Source of the DNA: a virus
Virus record (IMG/VR): IMGVR_UViG_3300036861_000589
Coordinates: 1-40,569 of that record
Direction: 5' to 3' (one strand)
DNA: 40,569 nucleotides
The notes under the pieces were generated by a model. It was not told where the DNA came from. It did not search any database and worked only from the letters and a program-made list of their open reading frames with translations. Of this stretch, positions 6,581 through 13,662 are shown in pieces; position 1 is the first letter of the stretch; each line of letters starts with the position of its first letter. The position numbers and the translations under genes were made by a program.

Positions 6581-6865
6581 CTACTGTTCATGGTCGCGAA
6601 GGGCCGCCCTCCGCAGCTCCTCTACGCGGCGGAGGGCTTCGACCGTCTCTTTGGGGCTGGCGCGTTCGCCAAATGCGATCGCGACGAGCTCCGCTTGGCT
6701 CGCTGCCTCGTCGAATGCAAGCCGGACGACCGCAAGTGCCTCCGGCGAGGAGTTGGCAAGGGCGTGCGTGAGTTGTCCCAGGACCGCATAGAGCGCAAGG
6801 GTCTGGCCCTTCAAGGTGTCGACCTGGTCCTGAAGCTCCGCCAGCTTCTTCGGCGTGTCGTCCAT
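6581..6865 (-). CDS. Small coiled-coil protein on the reverse strand
   Basis: 94 residues. The ATG at 6865 has CGGAG 9 bases upstream. The sequence is a long amphipathic helix (KKLAELQDQVDTLKGQTLAL, then LGQLTHALANSSPEALAVV) ending in VEALRRVEELRRAALRDHEQ. Composition and ribosome site favour this strand over the longer overlapping plus-strand frame (6431-6952). It is therefore a leftward gene inside an otherwise rightward block, with no clear promoter of its own. Function unknown; small phage proteins of this kind may act as modulators of larger complexes. Confidence 0.65.
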   Translation of the reverse strand: MDDTPKKLAELQDQVDTLKGQTLALYAVLGQLTHALANSSPEALAVVRLAFDEAASQAELVAIAFGERASPKETVEALRRVEELRRAALRDHEQ

Positions 6866-6916
6866 CGTGCTTTCTCCGTGTTGCTGTTCTCTCGCACGAC
6901 CAGCATACACGGAGGC

Positions 6917-6948
6917 GGCCCCGGTCCTTCACAAGGAGGGCCGGGGCC
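6917..6948. other. Strong hairpin over the rusA ribosome site
   Basis: GGCCCCGG (6917-6924) pairs with CCGGGGCC (6941-6948), extended by further pairs between TCCTT and AAGGA. The loop side holds AGGAGG, the apparent ribosome site of rusA, and the probable start codon follows the stem at once. The structure could limit RusA translation or work as a terminator stem; no T run follows on either strand. Confidence 0.6.
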
Positions 6949-7446
6949 CTGACCATTCGCATCGAGCTTATCGGGCCTCCGCGTGGCAAGGGGCGTCCGC
7001 GTTTCAGCACACGCAACGGCTTTGCCATGGCCCATCCCGACAAGAAGAGCGCGACCTACGAGGGCATGCTGCGATATGCGGCCCAGCAAGCCATGGCAGG
7101 GCGGGCGCCCCTCGATGGCGCTCTGCTGCTGGAGGTGCTGGCCGAACTGCCGATCCCAGCAAGCTGGAGCAAGAAGCATCAGCGCGACGCCGCAGCGGGC
7201 CTCATCCGGCCGACGACGCGCAGCGCCGCGGACCTCGATAACATCATCAAATCCGTAGACGCACTGAATGAGGTCGTTTGGCGCGACGATGCGCAGATCG
7301 TTTCCATCCGTGCACTGAAAGTCTACAGCACACGGCCGCGGCTGGTGCTCATCGTGGAGCCGGTGCAGCGCGAGCTGCAAGCACAGCTCGACGAGCTCAG
7401 GGCGCCGCGCGCCGCGGCCCAAGCGGAGGGGGTGATGATAGCGTGA
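6949..7446 (+). CDS. rusA: RusA-like Holliday junction resolvase
   Basis: 165 residues if translation starts at CTG 6949. RusA dimers cut four-way DNA junctions left by recombination and replication. Conserved residues are present: the N-terminal strand ending in GKGRPRF (residues 13-19), DLDN (Asp95 and Asp97) and the WRDDAQI stretch (Asp113/114), matching the catalytic aspartates of the family. Starting at the first ATG (7027) would remove the conserved N-terminal strand and the GKGRPRF loop. No ATG, GTG or TTG lies in frame between the AGGAGG site (about 6934) and CTG 6949. The real start is therefore probably non-AUG, or the sequence has an error here. The gene overlaps the possible GTG start of the GcrA-like gene. 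Confidence 0.8.
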   Translation: MTIRIELIGPPRGKGRPRFSTRNGFAMAHPDKKSATYEGMLRYAAQQAMAGRAPLDGALLLEVLAELPIPASWSKKHQRDAAAGLIRPTTRSAADLDNIIKSVDALNEVVWRDDAQIVSIRALKVYSTRPRLVLIVEPVQRELQAQLDELRAPRAAAQAEGVMIA

Positions 7447-7448
7447 TA

Positions 7449-7889
7449 ATGTTCTGGACACCCGAGGAGCAGGCCGCGCTCGCGCAGCTCGTGGCGCAGG
7501 GGTATTCCGCCAGCCAGATCGCCCGGCGGATGGATACGACCAGAAGTGCGATCATCGGCAGATGCGGGCGCACCAACATCAAGCTTCGGGGCGGGTGCGC
7601 CGACAACAACCCATGCCGCCGGGACGCCGTGAAGCGCGCCAAGAAGCCCAAGCTCGTCAAGGCCAGCAAGCTCCCCCCCCCATCAGGCGTCCCGGCGTCA
7701 CTGCCCAGCGTGGGGCCCGTATCCAGCAATGACCTCGGTCTCCGGCAGTGCCGCTACATCGGCGAGCGGCCGGAGCTGCTGATGCTGGATACGCCCGTCT
7801 ACTGCGGCCAGGCCACCGACGGGGGTTCGTGGTGCCCTGAGCACCGCGCACGGGTCCTGGCGCCGGCGCGGCCGACGGGGACAGCGTGA
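7449..7889 (+). CDS. GcrA-like transcription regulator
   Basis: 146 residues from the ATG at 7449; the GTG at 7443 overlaps the rusA stop and is closer to the GGAGGG site, so it could also be used. The N-terminus FWTPEEQAALAQLVAQGYSA and SQIARRMDTTRSAIIGR is the GcrA HTH. The C-terminus has QCRYIGERPE, then YCGQATDGGSWCPEHRAR, the C-x-W/Y...FCG...YC-x-H pattern of the family. In alphaproteobacteria GcrA binds sigma70-RNA polymerase and methylated GANTC sites to control cell-cycle genes. A phage copy could redirect host polymerase or read DNA methylation state; this is inference. Confidence 0.82.
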   Translation: MFWTPEEQAALAQLVAQGYSASQIARRMDTTRSAIIGRCGRTNIKLRGGCADNNPCRRDAVKRAKKPKLVKASKLPPPSGVPASLPSVGPVSSNDLGLRQCRYIGERPELLMLDTPVYCGQATDGGSWCPEHRARVLAPARPTGTA

Positions 7890-7902
7890 CGGCGGGGCGA
7901 AC

Positions 7903-9960
7903 ATGGATGGAGGGCGCGGCGCTGGACTGGCAGAGATCGCCGCGGCCCTTGGTGGAGCCCAGCGCACGGGCAACGGCTACGACTGCCGCTGTCCCGCGCA
8001 CGAGGACCGCACCGCGTCGCTGTCCATCAGCCAAGCCGAGGACGGACGGCTGTTGGTGTATTGCCATGCTGGGTGCACCTGGGAGTCCGTGCGCGACGCT
8101 TTGCAGGCCCGGGGGCTCCTGCCGGGGGAAGGCGCGCGACGACCAGCTGCGCCGCCTCCGGCAGGACGACGCATCGTCGCCGCGTACGACTACCTCGACG
8201 AGGCAGGCGAGCTCGTCTTCCAAGTCGTCCGCTTCGAGCCCAAGGATTTCCGCCAGCGCCGGGGCCCGCGGCCCGGCGACGACCCCGCCACCGTGCGCGA
8301 CGGCTGGGTGTGGTCCGTCAAGGGCCTGCGCGTCATTCCCTACCGGTTGCCCGAGGTCCTGGAGGCGATCGCCAGCAGCCGGCCCGTCCTCATCGTCGAG
8401 GGCGAAAAGGACGCCGACGGCCTGGCGCGGCTCGGCGTCGCGGCTACATGCAACGCCGGCGGCGCCGGCAAATGGCGCAAGGCGCACGCTGAGGCCCTGC
8501 GTGGAGCCGATGTCGTCGTCCTGCCGGACAATGACGACGCCGGGCGCAAGCACGCGCACGAGGTGGCAGTGTCTCTCGCCGGCGTCGCCGCCCGCGTGCG
8601 GATGCTCGATCTGCCGGGGCTCCCACTCAAGGGCGACGTGTCGGATTGGCTCGCGGCCGGGCACGCGGCAGACGAGCTGTGGCGGCTCGTCGACGGGGCG
8701 CGGGAATGGAGCGCGGTTGCGGCAAAAACAGAATGGCAAGGCGCCCTCATCAGGACGCCAACCGGCCGAGCCAAGGCGCTCCTCGCCAATGCCGTGCTTG
8801 CCCTCAGGTCGGCACCAGAGTGGCATGGTGTGCTCGCCTACAACCAGCTCAAACTCGTTATCGAGATCGCCACCGCACCGCCGTGGCACACGCGCGCAGC
8901 GTGGCGGCGGCGCGCATGGACCGACAACGACGACGTGCGTGCTGCCGAGTGGCTGCAACGCGCTGGAATCGAGGTCGGCCACAGCGTCGCGAATGCTGCC
9001 GTGGCCGAGGCAGCCGAGCACAACGCTTATCATCCCGTGCGCAGCTACCTCGGCGGGCTCGCGTGGGACGGCATCGAGCGTATCCGGCATTTCGCTACCG
9101 ATAGCCTGGGGGCGGAGGACGACCCGCTCGTGCAGGCGATCTCCGCGGCCATGCTCATCGCAGCGGTGGCTCGCGCCATGACGCCAGGATGCAAGGCGGA
9201 CAACATCCCTGTGCTGGAGGGCCCCCAGGGCAAGCTCAAGAGCATGGCGATCGAGACGCTCTTCGGCCGCGACTGGTTCTCGGACGATCTGTCGGACCTG
9301 GGCACCAAGGACTCGGCCATGCAGGTAGCGCGGGCGTGGGTTGTGGAGATATCCGAGCTGGCGGGCATGAGCCGCACCGAGGTGGAGCGCATCAAGGCGT
9401 TCGCCAGCCGCCGCGTCGACATCTTCCGGCCGCCCTATGGCCGCGCCCTGATAGAACAGCCGCGCCAGTCGGTGCTGTGGGGCACAACGAACCAGGACGC
9501 CTACCTCAAGGACGAGACGGGAGGGCGCCGCTTCTGGCCGGTCGCGTGCGGCACCATCGACGTCAAGCGCTTGGAGCGCGAGCGCGACCAGCTATGGGGC
9601 GAGGCCGCGCACGCCTGGCAACAGGGCGAGCCGTGGTGGCTGGCTGACCCAGGGACCGTGCAAATGGCGCGCAAGGTGCAGGAGAGCCGCCAAATGGCCG
9701 ACGCATGGGACGAGCGCGTCGCAGACTACATCCACAACAAGGGGGACATATCGATTGGGGAGGTTCTGCAGTTCGCGCTCGTGATCGAGCCGGGCAAATG
9801 GAGCCAGGCCGATCAGAACCGTGTGGCCCGGTATCTACGAGGCAAGGGCTGGACGCGGCGCAATACCGGCCCGAAAGGCCGGCAGAAGTGGCGCTATTTC
9901 TCGCCTCGCGCCGGCCCGGAGGAGCCGGTATTCCAGTCCGAACTGGAATACCGAGAGTGA
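7903..9960 (+). CDS. Primase-helicase: CHC2 zinc, TOPRIM and VirE-type ATPase
   Basis: 685 residues. Residues 28-58 form a zinc-binding primase head (CRCPAHEDR and CHAGC). Residues 162-215 form the TOPRIM domain with VEGEKDADGL (Glu167) and VLPDNDDAG (Asp209-212). Residues about 385-620 form a VirE-like ATPase with Walker A EGPQGKLKS (439-447), Walker B VVEISEL and later GTTNQDAYL and GGRRFWPV. It would unwind DNA and lay primers at the phage origin. The last codons and the following bases hold the ACTGGAATACCG iterons, so the gene and its likely origin adjoin. The start at 7903 follows the GcrA-like gene by 13 bases; its ribosome site is weak. Confidence 0.9.
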   Translation: MDGGRGAGLAEIAAALGGAQRTGNGYDCRCPAHEDRTASLSISQAEDGRLLVYCHAGCTWESVRDALQARGLLPGEGARRPAAPPPAGRRIVAAYDYLDEAGELVFQVVRFEPKDFRQRRGPRPGDDPATVRDGWVWSVKGLRVIPYRLPEVLEAIASSRPVLIVEGEKDADGLARLGVAATCNAGGAGKWRKAHAEALRGADVVVLPDNDDAGRKHAHEVAVSLAGVAARVRMLDLPGLPLKGDVSDWLAAGHAADELWRLVDGAREWSAVAAKTEWQGALIRTPTGRAKALLANAVLALRSAPEWHGVLAYNQLKLVIEIATAPPWHTRAAWRRRAWTDNDDVRAAEWLQRAGIEVGHSVANAAVAEAAEHNAYHPVRSYLGGLAWDGIERIRHFATDSLGAEDDPLVQAISAAMLIAAVARAMTPGCKADNIPVLEGPQGKLKSMAIETLFGRDWFSDDLSDLGTKDSAMQVARAWVVEISELAGMSRTEVERIKAFASRRVDIFRPPYGRALIEQPRQSVLWGTTNQDAYLKDETGGRRFWPVACGTIDVKRLERERDQLWGEAAHAWQQGEPWWLADPGTVQMARKVQESRQMADAWDERVADYIHNKGDISIGEVLQFALVIEPGKWSQADQNRVARYLRGKGWTRRNTGPKGRQKWRYFSPRAGPEEPVFQSELEYRE

Positions 9961-10142
9961 CTGGAATACCGCAACCCACTGAAAGGGCGGGCGGTATTCC
10001 AGTATTCCAGTCCTTCCAGTCGTGCCCCCTATAGCCCTAGGGCTGAACACTACAACTTATATATATATACTGGAATACTGGAATACCGGCATACCGGCAT
10101 ATCAAATCAATGACTTACGTGTATGCCAGTCGGTATTCCAGT
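9926..10142. repeat. ACTGGAATACCG iteron cluster, probable replication origin
   Basis: ACTGGAATACCG or its complement CGGTATTCCAGT occurs at 9926, 9942, 9960, 9992, 10077 and 10131, with partial copies at 10001, 10012 and 10069. The first two form a perfect 12-bp inverted repeat with a 4-base spacer inside the end of the primase gene. The cluster also holds a 12-bp palindrome AGCCCTAGGGCT (10033-10044), an AT-only run of about 17 bases (10052-10068) unlike the GC-rich surroundings, and two copies of CCGGCATA (10086-10100). Iterons beside an AT-rich box directly after a primase-helicase gene fit a replication origin. Confidence 0.75.
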
Positions 10143-10190
10143 CTTGATGACCGAAATACGTGTGAAGTCAGCAACAGGGAACAGCAGCCA

Positions 10191-10355
10191 ATGAGCAACA
10201 TCAAAGGAAACGGGAAAGGGGGAGTAGAGAAATATAGGACTGCTGGAGTCGGGATTAATCACAGGCCCGTGAAAACGAGCCCGGTGAAGCGCCGCAAGCC
10301 GACGCGCAAAACCATGCGCGACTGGCAGCGGCCGCTGGAGGACCGCTGCGGATGA
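10191..10355 (+). CDS. Small basic protein
   Basis: 54 residues from the ATG at 10191, with AGGGA upstream at slightly long spacing. An in-frame ATG at 10110 would start inside the iteron cluster and is less likely. The protein is strongly basic (KTSPVKRRKPTRKTMRDW), which suggests binding to nucleic acid. It overlaps the next start by 4 bp (ATGA). No family is recognised. Confidence 0.55.
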   Translation: MSNIKGNGKGGVEKYRTAGVGINHRPVKTSPVKRRKPTRKTMRDWQRPLEDRCG

Positions 10356-10819
10356 GCCTGCGCATGAAGCAGAAGCGCATGCGATCGCTGTGGAACCGCG
10401 GCGACATGAGCTATGCCGACATTGCCGCGCGCACCGGGCGCTCGATCGCCGAGGTGGCCGAGCACTTGGAGGCGCAGCCGGGATACCCCGACCTCATTGG
10501 CAACGCCGTGCCGGCGCAGTGCGTCATTTGTGGCGCCATGTACGGGCAGAGCCATAAGCTCCAGCGATACTGCTCTGATGAGTGCTGGGGTGAGGCGCGC
10601 CGCCGTACCTGGTATCTCCATGCCTGCCGCAAGAGGGGCGCGCCAATGGACGGTGCAACCCCGTCAGCTCGTCAGCGGCGCTCCCCCGGGTTATCACGCC
10701 AAAACGCGGCTGATACGAAGATCGTGCGAGCGGCAAGGCGAGAGGCACAGATACGACGTACGACGCTTGAAACCGTACTGAGCGCTTGGGGATTCGAGGC
10801 AACGAGGAGAAGTCCATGA
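10352..10819 (+). CDS. Putative HTH and zinc-finger protein
   Basis: 155 residues. The N-terminal 40 residues look like a short HTH (RMRSLWNRGDMSYADIAART, then GRSIAEVAEHLEA). Residues about 57-79 carry a C-x2-C...C-x3-C treble-clef-like pattern, CVICGAMYGQSHKLQRYCSD followed by EC. The C-terminus is basic. It probably binds DNA; a specific role cannot be named. The start overlaps the previous gene, and its stop overlaps the next start. Confidence 0.68.
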   Translation: MSLRMKQKRMRSLWNRGDMSYADIAARTGRSIAEVAEHLEAQPGYPDLIGNAVPAQCVICGAMYGQSHKLQRYCSDECWGEARRRTWYLHACRKRGAPMDGATPSARQRRSPGLSRQNAADTKIVRAARREAQIRRTTLETVLSAWGFEATRRSP

Positions 10820-11274
10820 CCCCTGATCAACACACGAAACTGCGCCACATCGTCGATCGCTATGTGACGCTGAATGATCAGATCAAGAGCGCGAAGGACG
10901 AGCAGAAGGAGCTCGCCGATGCTGCCAAGGGCGAGCTTGGCATCGAGCCCAAGGTCACAAAGCAGCTCGCCAAGGAGACGGCCTGGAACGAGCTGGAGCG
11001 CGCTGCGCAGCTCGGCTTGGAGCGGCAGCTCGACGAGTGCCGCCTTGCTCTGGGTCTGCTCGACGGTACGCCGCTCGGAGAGGCCGCCGTGGGTGCAGCT
11101 GCCCTTGGCGGCGGCTGGCACCACAGCGCCGACGGCACGCGCAGCGATGACGGCCACGGCGTCGCTGAGCCCAAGCGCGGTCGCGGCCGGCCGAAAGGTA
11201 GCCGCAACAGGCCGAAGGTGCGCGATGAGTTCGAGACCGCCGCGCCGCCGTCCATCCCGGATTGGCCGCAGTAG
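10816..11274 (+). CDS. Coiled-coil protein with AT-hook-like tail (GapR-like?)
   Basis: 152 residues from the ATG at 10816 (AGGAGA upstream, 4-bp overlap with the previous gene). The first 85 residues are a charged helix (LRHIVDRYVTLNDQIKSAKD, then EQKELADAAKGELGIEPKV), reminiscent of the DUF2312/GapR nucleoid proteins of alphaproteobacteria, though the match is loose. The C-terminus holds RGRGRPKGSRNRPK, an AT-hook-like motif that would bind the minor groove. It may organise DNA or affect supercoiling during phage replication. An alternative is an unrelated small DNA-binding protein. Confidence 0.62.
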   Translation: MTPDQHTKLRHIVDRYVTLNDQIKSAKDEQKELADAAKGELGIEPKVTKQLAKETAWNELERAAQLGLERQLDECRLALGLLDGTPLGEAAVGAAALGGGWHHSADGTRSDDGHGVAEPKRGRGRPKGSRNRPKVRDEFETAAPPSIPDWPQ

Positions 11275-11285
11275 CTCCCAGGAAA

Positions 11286-11378
11286 GCCGCTGGCGGGCAA
11301 ATTGTGGGCGGCAGGCATTCGGGGTGAGGCCGGCGCAGAAAACCCGCCAGCGGCCTCCGTATTGGGTTTTTGGCGGTT
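11286..11378 (+). promoter_or_regulatory. Leader with competing hairpins before the NusG-like gene
   Basis: GCCGCTGGCGGG (11286-11297) is perfectly complementary to CCCGCCAGCGGC (11343-11354). AAAACCC (11339-11345) is also complementary to GGGTTTT (11364-11370), and CCGCCA (11344-11349) to TGGCGG (11371-11376). These pairings exclude each other, and the second ends in a T-rich stretch. This resembles an attenuator or an autoregulated leader. No RNA family is recognised. Confidence 0.5.
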
Positions 11379-11403
11379 GGAAGGAACAGGCAGGCTTGAC
11401 GGG

Positions 11404-12012
11404 ATGTCGGATAACCAGCTATGTGCAGAAACAGCCAGCGCGTCCCACGACCAAGCACATAAACACGGGGCGCCGGAGCACTCCGTCGATAACCGCGCAG
11501 GCTGGTACATACTGCGCTGCGGAGCAGGTCTCGATTTCCCCGCCGCGATGGCGGTGCGAAATGCGGGATGGAATGTATTTTGCGCGCGTGAAAAGAAATG
11601 GCGCGTCTCGCTCTGGCGCCGCAAGCCGAGCGAGGGCGAGGCTGATTACCCGCGCTTCCCCGGCTATCTGTTCGTGCATGTGACGCCGCCCGCCTGGCCC
11701 GACTTGAGCGCCTGGCCGCTCTCGGCCTACCTGTCCGGTGTCCTGACGATGGGCGGTCGTCCCGTCCCGCTCGCGGCCAGGGAAATCGACCGACTCAGGG
11801 CCGAGGACGGCACGAATGTGCCGCACACAGACAGCGTGCCAGTGCATCGCGCCTTCGCTGCCGGTCAGCGTGCCCTAGTCCTCGCCGGCGCCTTCTGCGA
11901 TTTCGTCGCGACGATCGAATTTATCGACGAGGCGGGGGCGCATATTGCGGTGCCGATCTGCGGGAAGCCCGCCGACGTGACGTTGCCGCTCACCTGGCTA
12001 CGGCACGCTTAG
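11404..12012 (+). CDS. NusG-like transcription (anti)termination factor
   Basis: 202 residues from the ATG at 11404; the start is uncertain because no strong ribosome site precedes it. Residues about 33-95 have the NusG N-terminal pattern: GWYILRCGAGLDFPAAMAVR, GWNVFCAREKKWR and YPRFPGYLFVHV. The C-terminal part (about 150-202) has the spacing of a KOW-like barrel (FAAGQRALVLAGAFCDFVAT). Such proteins ride on RNA polymerase and help it read through terminators. It sits between the replication and late regions, behind a dyad-rich leader, which suits a late-gene switch. Phage NusG paralogues may also serve only their own operon. Confidence 0.8.
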   Translation: MSDNQLCAETASASHDQAHKHGAPEHSVDNRAGWYILRCGAGLDFPAAMAVRNAGWNVFCAREKKWRVSLWRRKPSEGEADYPRFPGYLFVHVTPPAWPDLSAWPLSAYLSGVLTMGGRPVPLAAREIDRLRAEDGTNVPHTDSVPVHRAFAAGQRALVLAGAFCDFVATIEFIDEAGAHIAVPICGKPADVTLPLTWLRHA

Positions 12013-12040
12013 GAGACCATGATGCTAGATGCGAGGACGC

Positions 12041-12319
12041 ATGGCCGAGCGGGACACCGGGGAGAGGCGCGAGCCAATGGCGGCGCTGATGGAGCGTCTT
12101 CTGGACGCGGAGCGCGTCCGCAACGACAGATTGTTGGATCAGCACGCCTCGACCCTGACGCAGATCGGCATGCGCCTCACCTCGATCGAGGCGAGGCTCG
12201 CGGAAGCCCTAACACCGGCGCAATGGGTCAAAGTCTTGGCCGGTATCGGCTTTCCCATCGCCGCTCTCTGGCTGACCGGGAGCGTCGACTTGGCCCGTCA
12301 GCTTCTGCCGAGCCCGTGA
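12041..12319 (+). CDS. Small coiled-coil membrane protein
   Basis: 92 residues from the ATG at 12041, with GAGG 5 bases upstream; an ATG at 12029 is the alternative. A charged coiled coil (LMERLLDAERVRNDRLLD, IEARLAEAL) leads to one membrane segment (WVKVLAGIGFPIAALWLTG). Its stop shares a base with the next ATG. Small proteins of this type near lysis or DNA-entry genes can be spanin- or holin-like, but nothing here proves it. Confidence 0.65.
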   Translation: MAERDTGERREPMAALMERLLDAERVRNDRLLDQHASTLTQIGMRLTSIEARLAEALTPAQWVKVLAGIGFPIAALWLTGSVDLARQLLPSP

Positions 12320-12438
12320 TGGGGAATTATGCGGCGATATGGACGGCCTGGGATACGCCAACCCGCCTGCTTGCTGTTGGGGTGACAATCGCGGCCATCG
12401 TTTTGGGCTGGCGGCTTGGATGGCGACTGATGCAATGA
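12319..12438 (+). CDS. 39-residue membrane protein
   Basis: The ATG at 12319 shares its A with the previous TGA (TGATG), which implies coupling. The peptide has one membrane segment, TRLLAVGVTIAAIVLG, ending in RLGWRLMQ. It is followed by an AGGAGA site and the outer-membrane protein gene. A holin-like or accessory function is possible but unproven. Confidence 0.6.
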   Translation: MGNYAAIWTAWDTPTRLLAVGVTIAAIVLGWRLGWRLMQ

Positions 12439-12449
12439 GGAGACCGATA

Positions 12450-13061
12450 ATGCGCGCTCTTGCCTATTTGTTCGTTACGGCCGCGCTGGCTCTTGCCACG
12501 GCGTGCGCTTCATTCGCGGCCGAGCCGCTGCAACAGGGCAAGATTGCCGCGCCCCAGCAGCCCTGGACGCCCCTCGCGGCCTCGGCGCCGATCGGCGATG
12601 GCACGTGGAAGGTGCACAACTGGTACGTCGGCGCGGTTGGCGGCTATGCCTGGGCGCCGGAGCAGGCTGAAGATACGTGGCAGGGGGGTGTCGTTGGAGG
12701 GTATCTTTGGCGCAGCGGATTGCTTGGCCTCGGTCTCGGCGTTGAGGCTGACTACGTGGTGCGCGACCTCGGCCATTTCACCATCGACGATGCTGTTGCC
12801 TCCATTCGCGGCCGAGCTGGTATGTTCATGGCTGGCGGGACGTTCGTGTACGCAACCGCGGGGGTGGCTGAGGCCATGGAGGCTGCGGCTCCAGATGGTG
12901 CCAGGAAAGGTCTTGTTGTAGGCGGCGGCATCGAGTGGGAGGCGCTCAAGGGCCTCGCTCTGCGCGGCGAGGTGCTGCACTACCGCCACGCCGACGGCTA
13001 CTTCGAGTGGGGCGACGAGGGCTCGACCGCCGTGCGCCTCGGCGCGCTCGTGAAGTTCTGA
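12450..13061 (+). CDS. Outer-membrane beta-barrel protein (Omp25/OmpA-like)
   Basis: 203 residues from the ATG at 12450, with AGGAGA upstream. A signal peptide covers residues 1-23 (LFVTAALALATACASFA, likely cut before AEP). The rest alternates aromatic and small residues in strands: WYVGAVGGYAWAPEQ, GGVVGGYLWRSGLLGLGLG, then VEADYVV, and it ends in VRLGALVKF, a terminal-Phe beta-signal for BAM insertion. It resembles the eight-strand Omp25/RopB type of Rhizobiales. In a phage it may change the lysogen's surface, for example by blocking superinfection or altering uptake; that is inference. Confidence 0.83.
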   Translation: MRALAYLFVTAALALATACASFAAEPLQQGKIAAPQQPWTPLAASAPIGDGTWKVHNWYVGAVGGYAWAPEQAEDTWQGGVVGGYLWRSGLLGLGLGVEADYVVRDLGHFTIDDAVASIRGRAGMFMAGGTFVYATAGVAEAMEAAAPDGARKGLVVGGGIEWEALKGLALRGEVLHYRHADGYFEWGDEGSTAVRLGALVKF

Positions 13062-13291
13062 TCCCACGCGAACGGCGGGGTTCGAGGCCTGCACCGCGAA
13101 CCAGGTGCAGGCTGGTCGCCTAGTAGGCCGAGCCGGGGCGGCGGTTCCCCGGCATCCAATATCCCCAGAGCGGTCTGGTACGGCGCGCAAGGCCCCCAGC
13201 GCCCATAGGGGTCGCGGCAATCGCCGCGCGGGGCCCAGCCCGCCGCTCGCTACACTCCAACATCAGCGACACCCAACATCAGCGAGGAACG
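13062..13291. other. Intergenic region with hairpin and direct repeat
   Basis: No gene is supported in these 230 bases. GCCTGCACC (13087-13095) pairs with GGTGCAGGC (13104-13112) around an 8-base loop, without a T run. CAACATCAGCGA occurs twice (13258 and 13274, 16 bp apart) just before the next gene. The hairpin may end transcription of the beta-barrel unit or protect mRNA; the repeat could be a binding site for a late activator. Confidence 0.5.
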
Positions 13292-13585
13292 ATGATCATC
13301 ACACCGACAGTCGGGCGCGTCGTCTGGTTCGTCCCGCACGGCTCGCTTATTGACGAGAAGTTTCAGCCCTGCGCAGCGATTGTTGCCTATGTGCACAGCG
13401 ATCGCTTGGTCAATCTCACCGTGTTCGCCCACAACGGTGGCTCTCGCCCAGAGACGTCGGTCACCCTTGTGCAGGAGGGCGACAACAAACCGGAGTCCGG
13501 CCACTACTGCAAGTGGATGCCCTACCAGATTGGGCAGGCGCAGAGGCACGCTCAGGATGCGCTCGGCGCGACCAAGGGTCTATGA
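13292..13585 (+). CDS. Conserved small phage protein
   Basis: 97 residues from the ATG at 13292, GAGG upstream. It has a pattern common to many phages: TPTVGRVVWFVPHG, AAIVAYVHSDRLVNLTVF, TSVTLVQEGDNKPESGHYCK, then WMPYQ. It is a compact beta-rich protein with no signal peptide. I know the family as a phage conserved hypothetical that often lies just before the packaging genes, as here. Function unknown. Confidence 0.78.
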   Translation: MIITPTVGRVVWFVPHGSLIDEKFQPCAAIVAYVHSDRLVNLTVFAHNGGSRPETSVTLVQEGDNKPESGHYCKWMPYQIGQAQRHAQDALGATKGL

Positions 13586-13662
13586 CCGCAATGTCGAAGG
13601 GCAAACCGAAACCTAAGCCGATGCCGAGGCCCCGGGCCCAAACCGAGCGGATATTGACATGA
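13582..13662 (+). CDS. 26-residue basic Pro-rich peptide
   Basis: The ATG at 13582 overlaps the previous stop (ATGA), and the TGA at 13662 overlaps the next ATG. The peptide is basic with a Lys-Pro run (KGKPKPKPMPRPRAQ). The twofold 4-bp overlap supports translation, since chance overlaps at both ends are unlikely, though the peptide may matter only as a coupling device. Confidence 0.45.
   Translation: MTAMSKGKPKPKPMPRPRAQTERILT

Noticed and set aside
6431-6952. Plus-strand open frame of 173 codons after the Cro-like gene
   Set aside because: Its second half looks like the shadow of the reverse-strand gene at 6581-6865, which has better composition and a ribosome site. Only the first 50 codons could be real; its ATG overlaps the Cro-like end but has no clear ribosome site.
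13087-13112. Rho-independent terminator
   Set aside because: Good stem but no T run after it; kept only as an intergenic hairpin.
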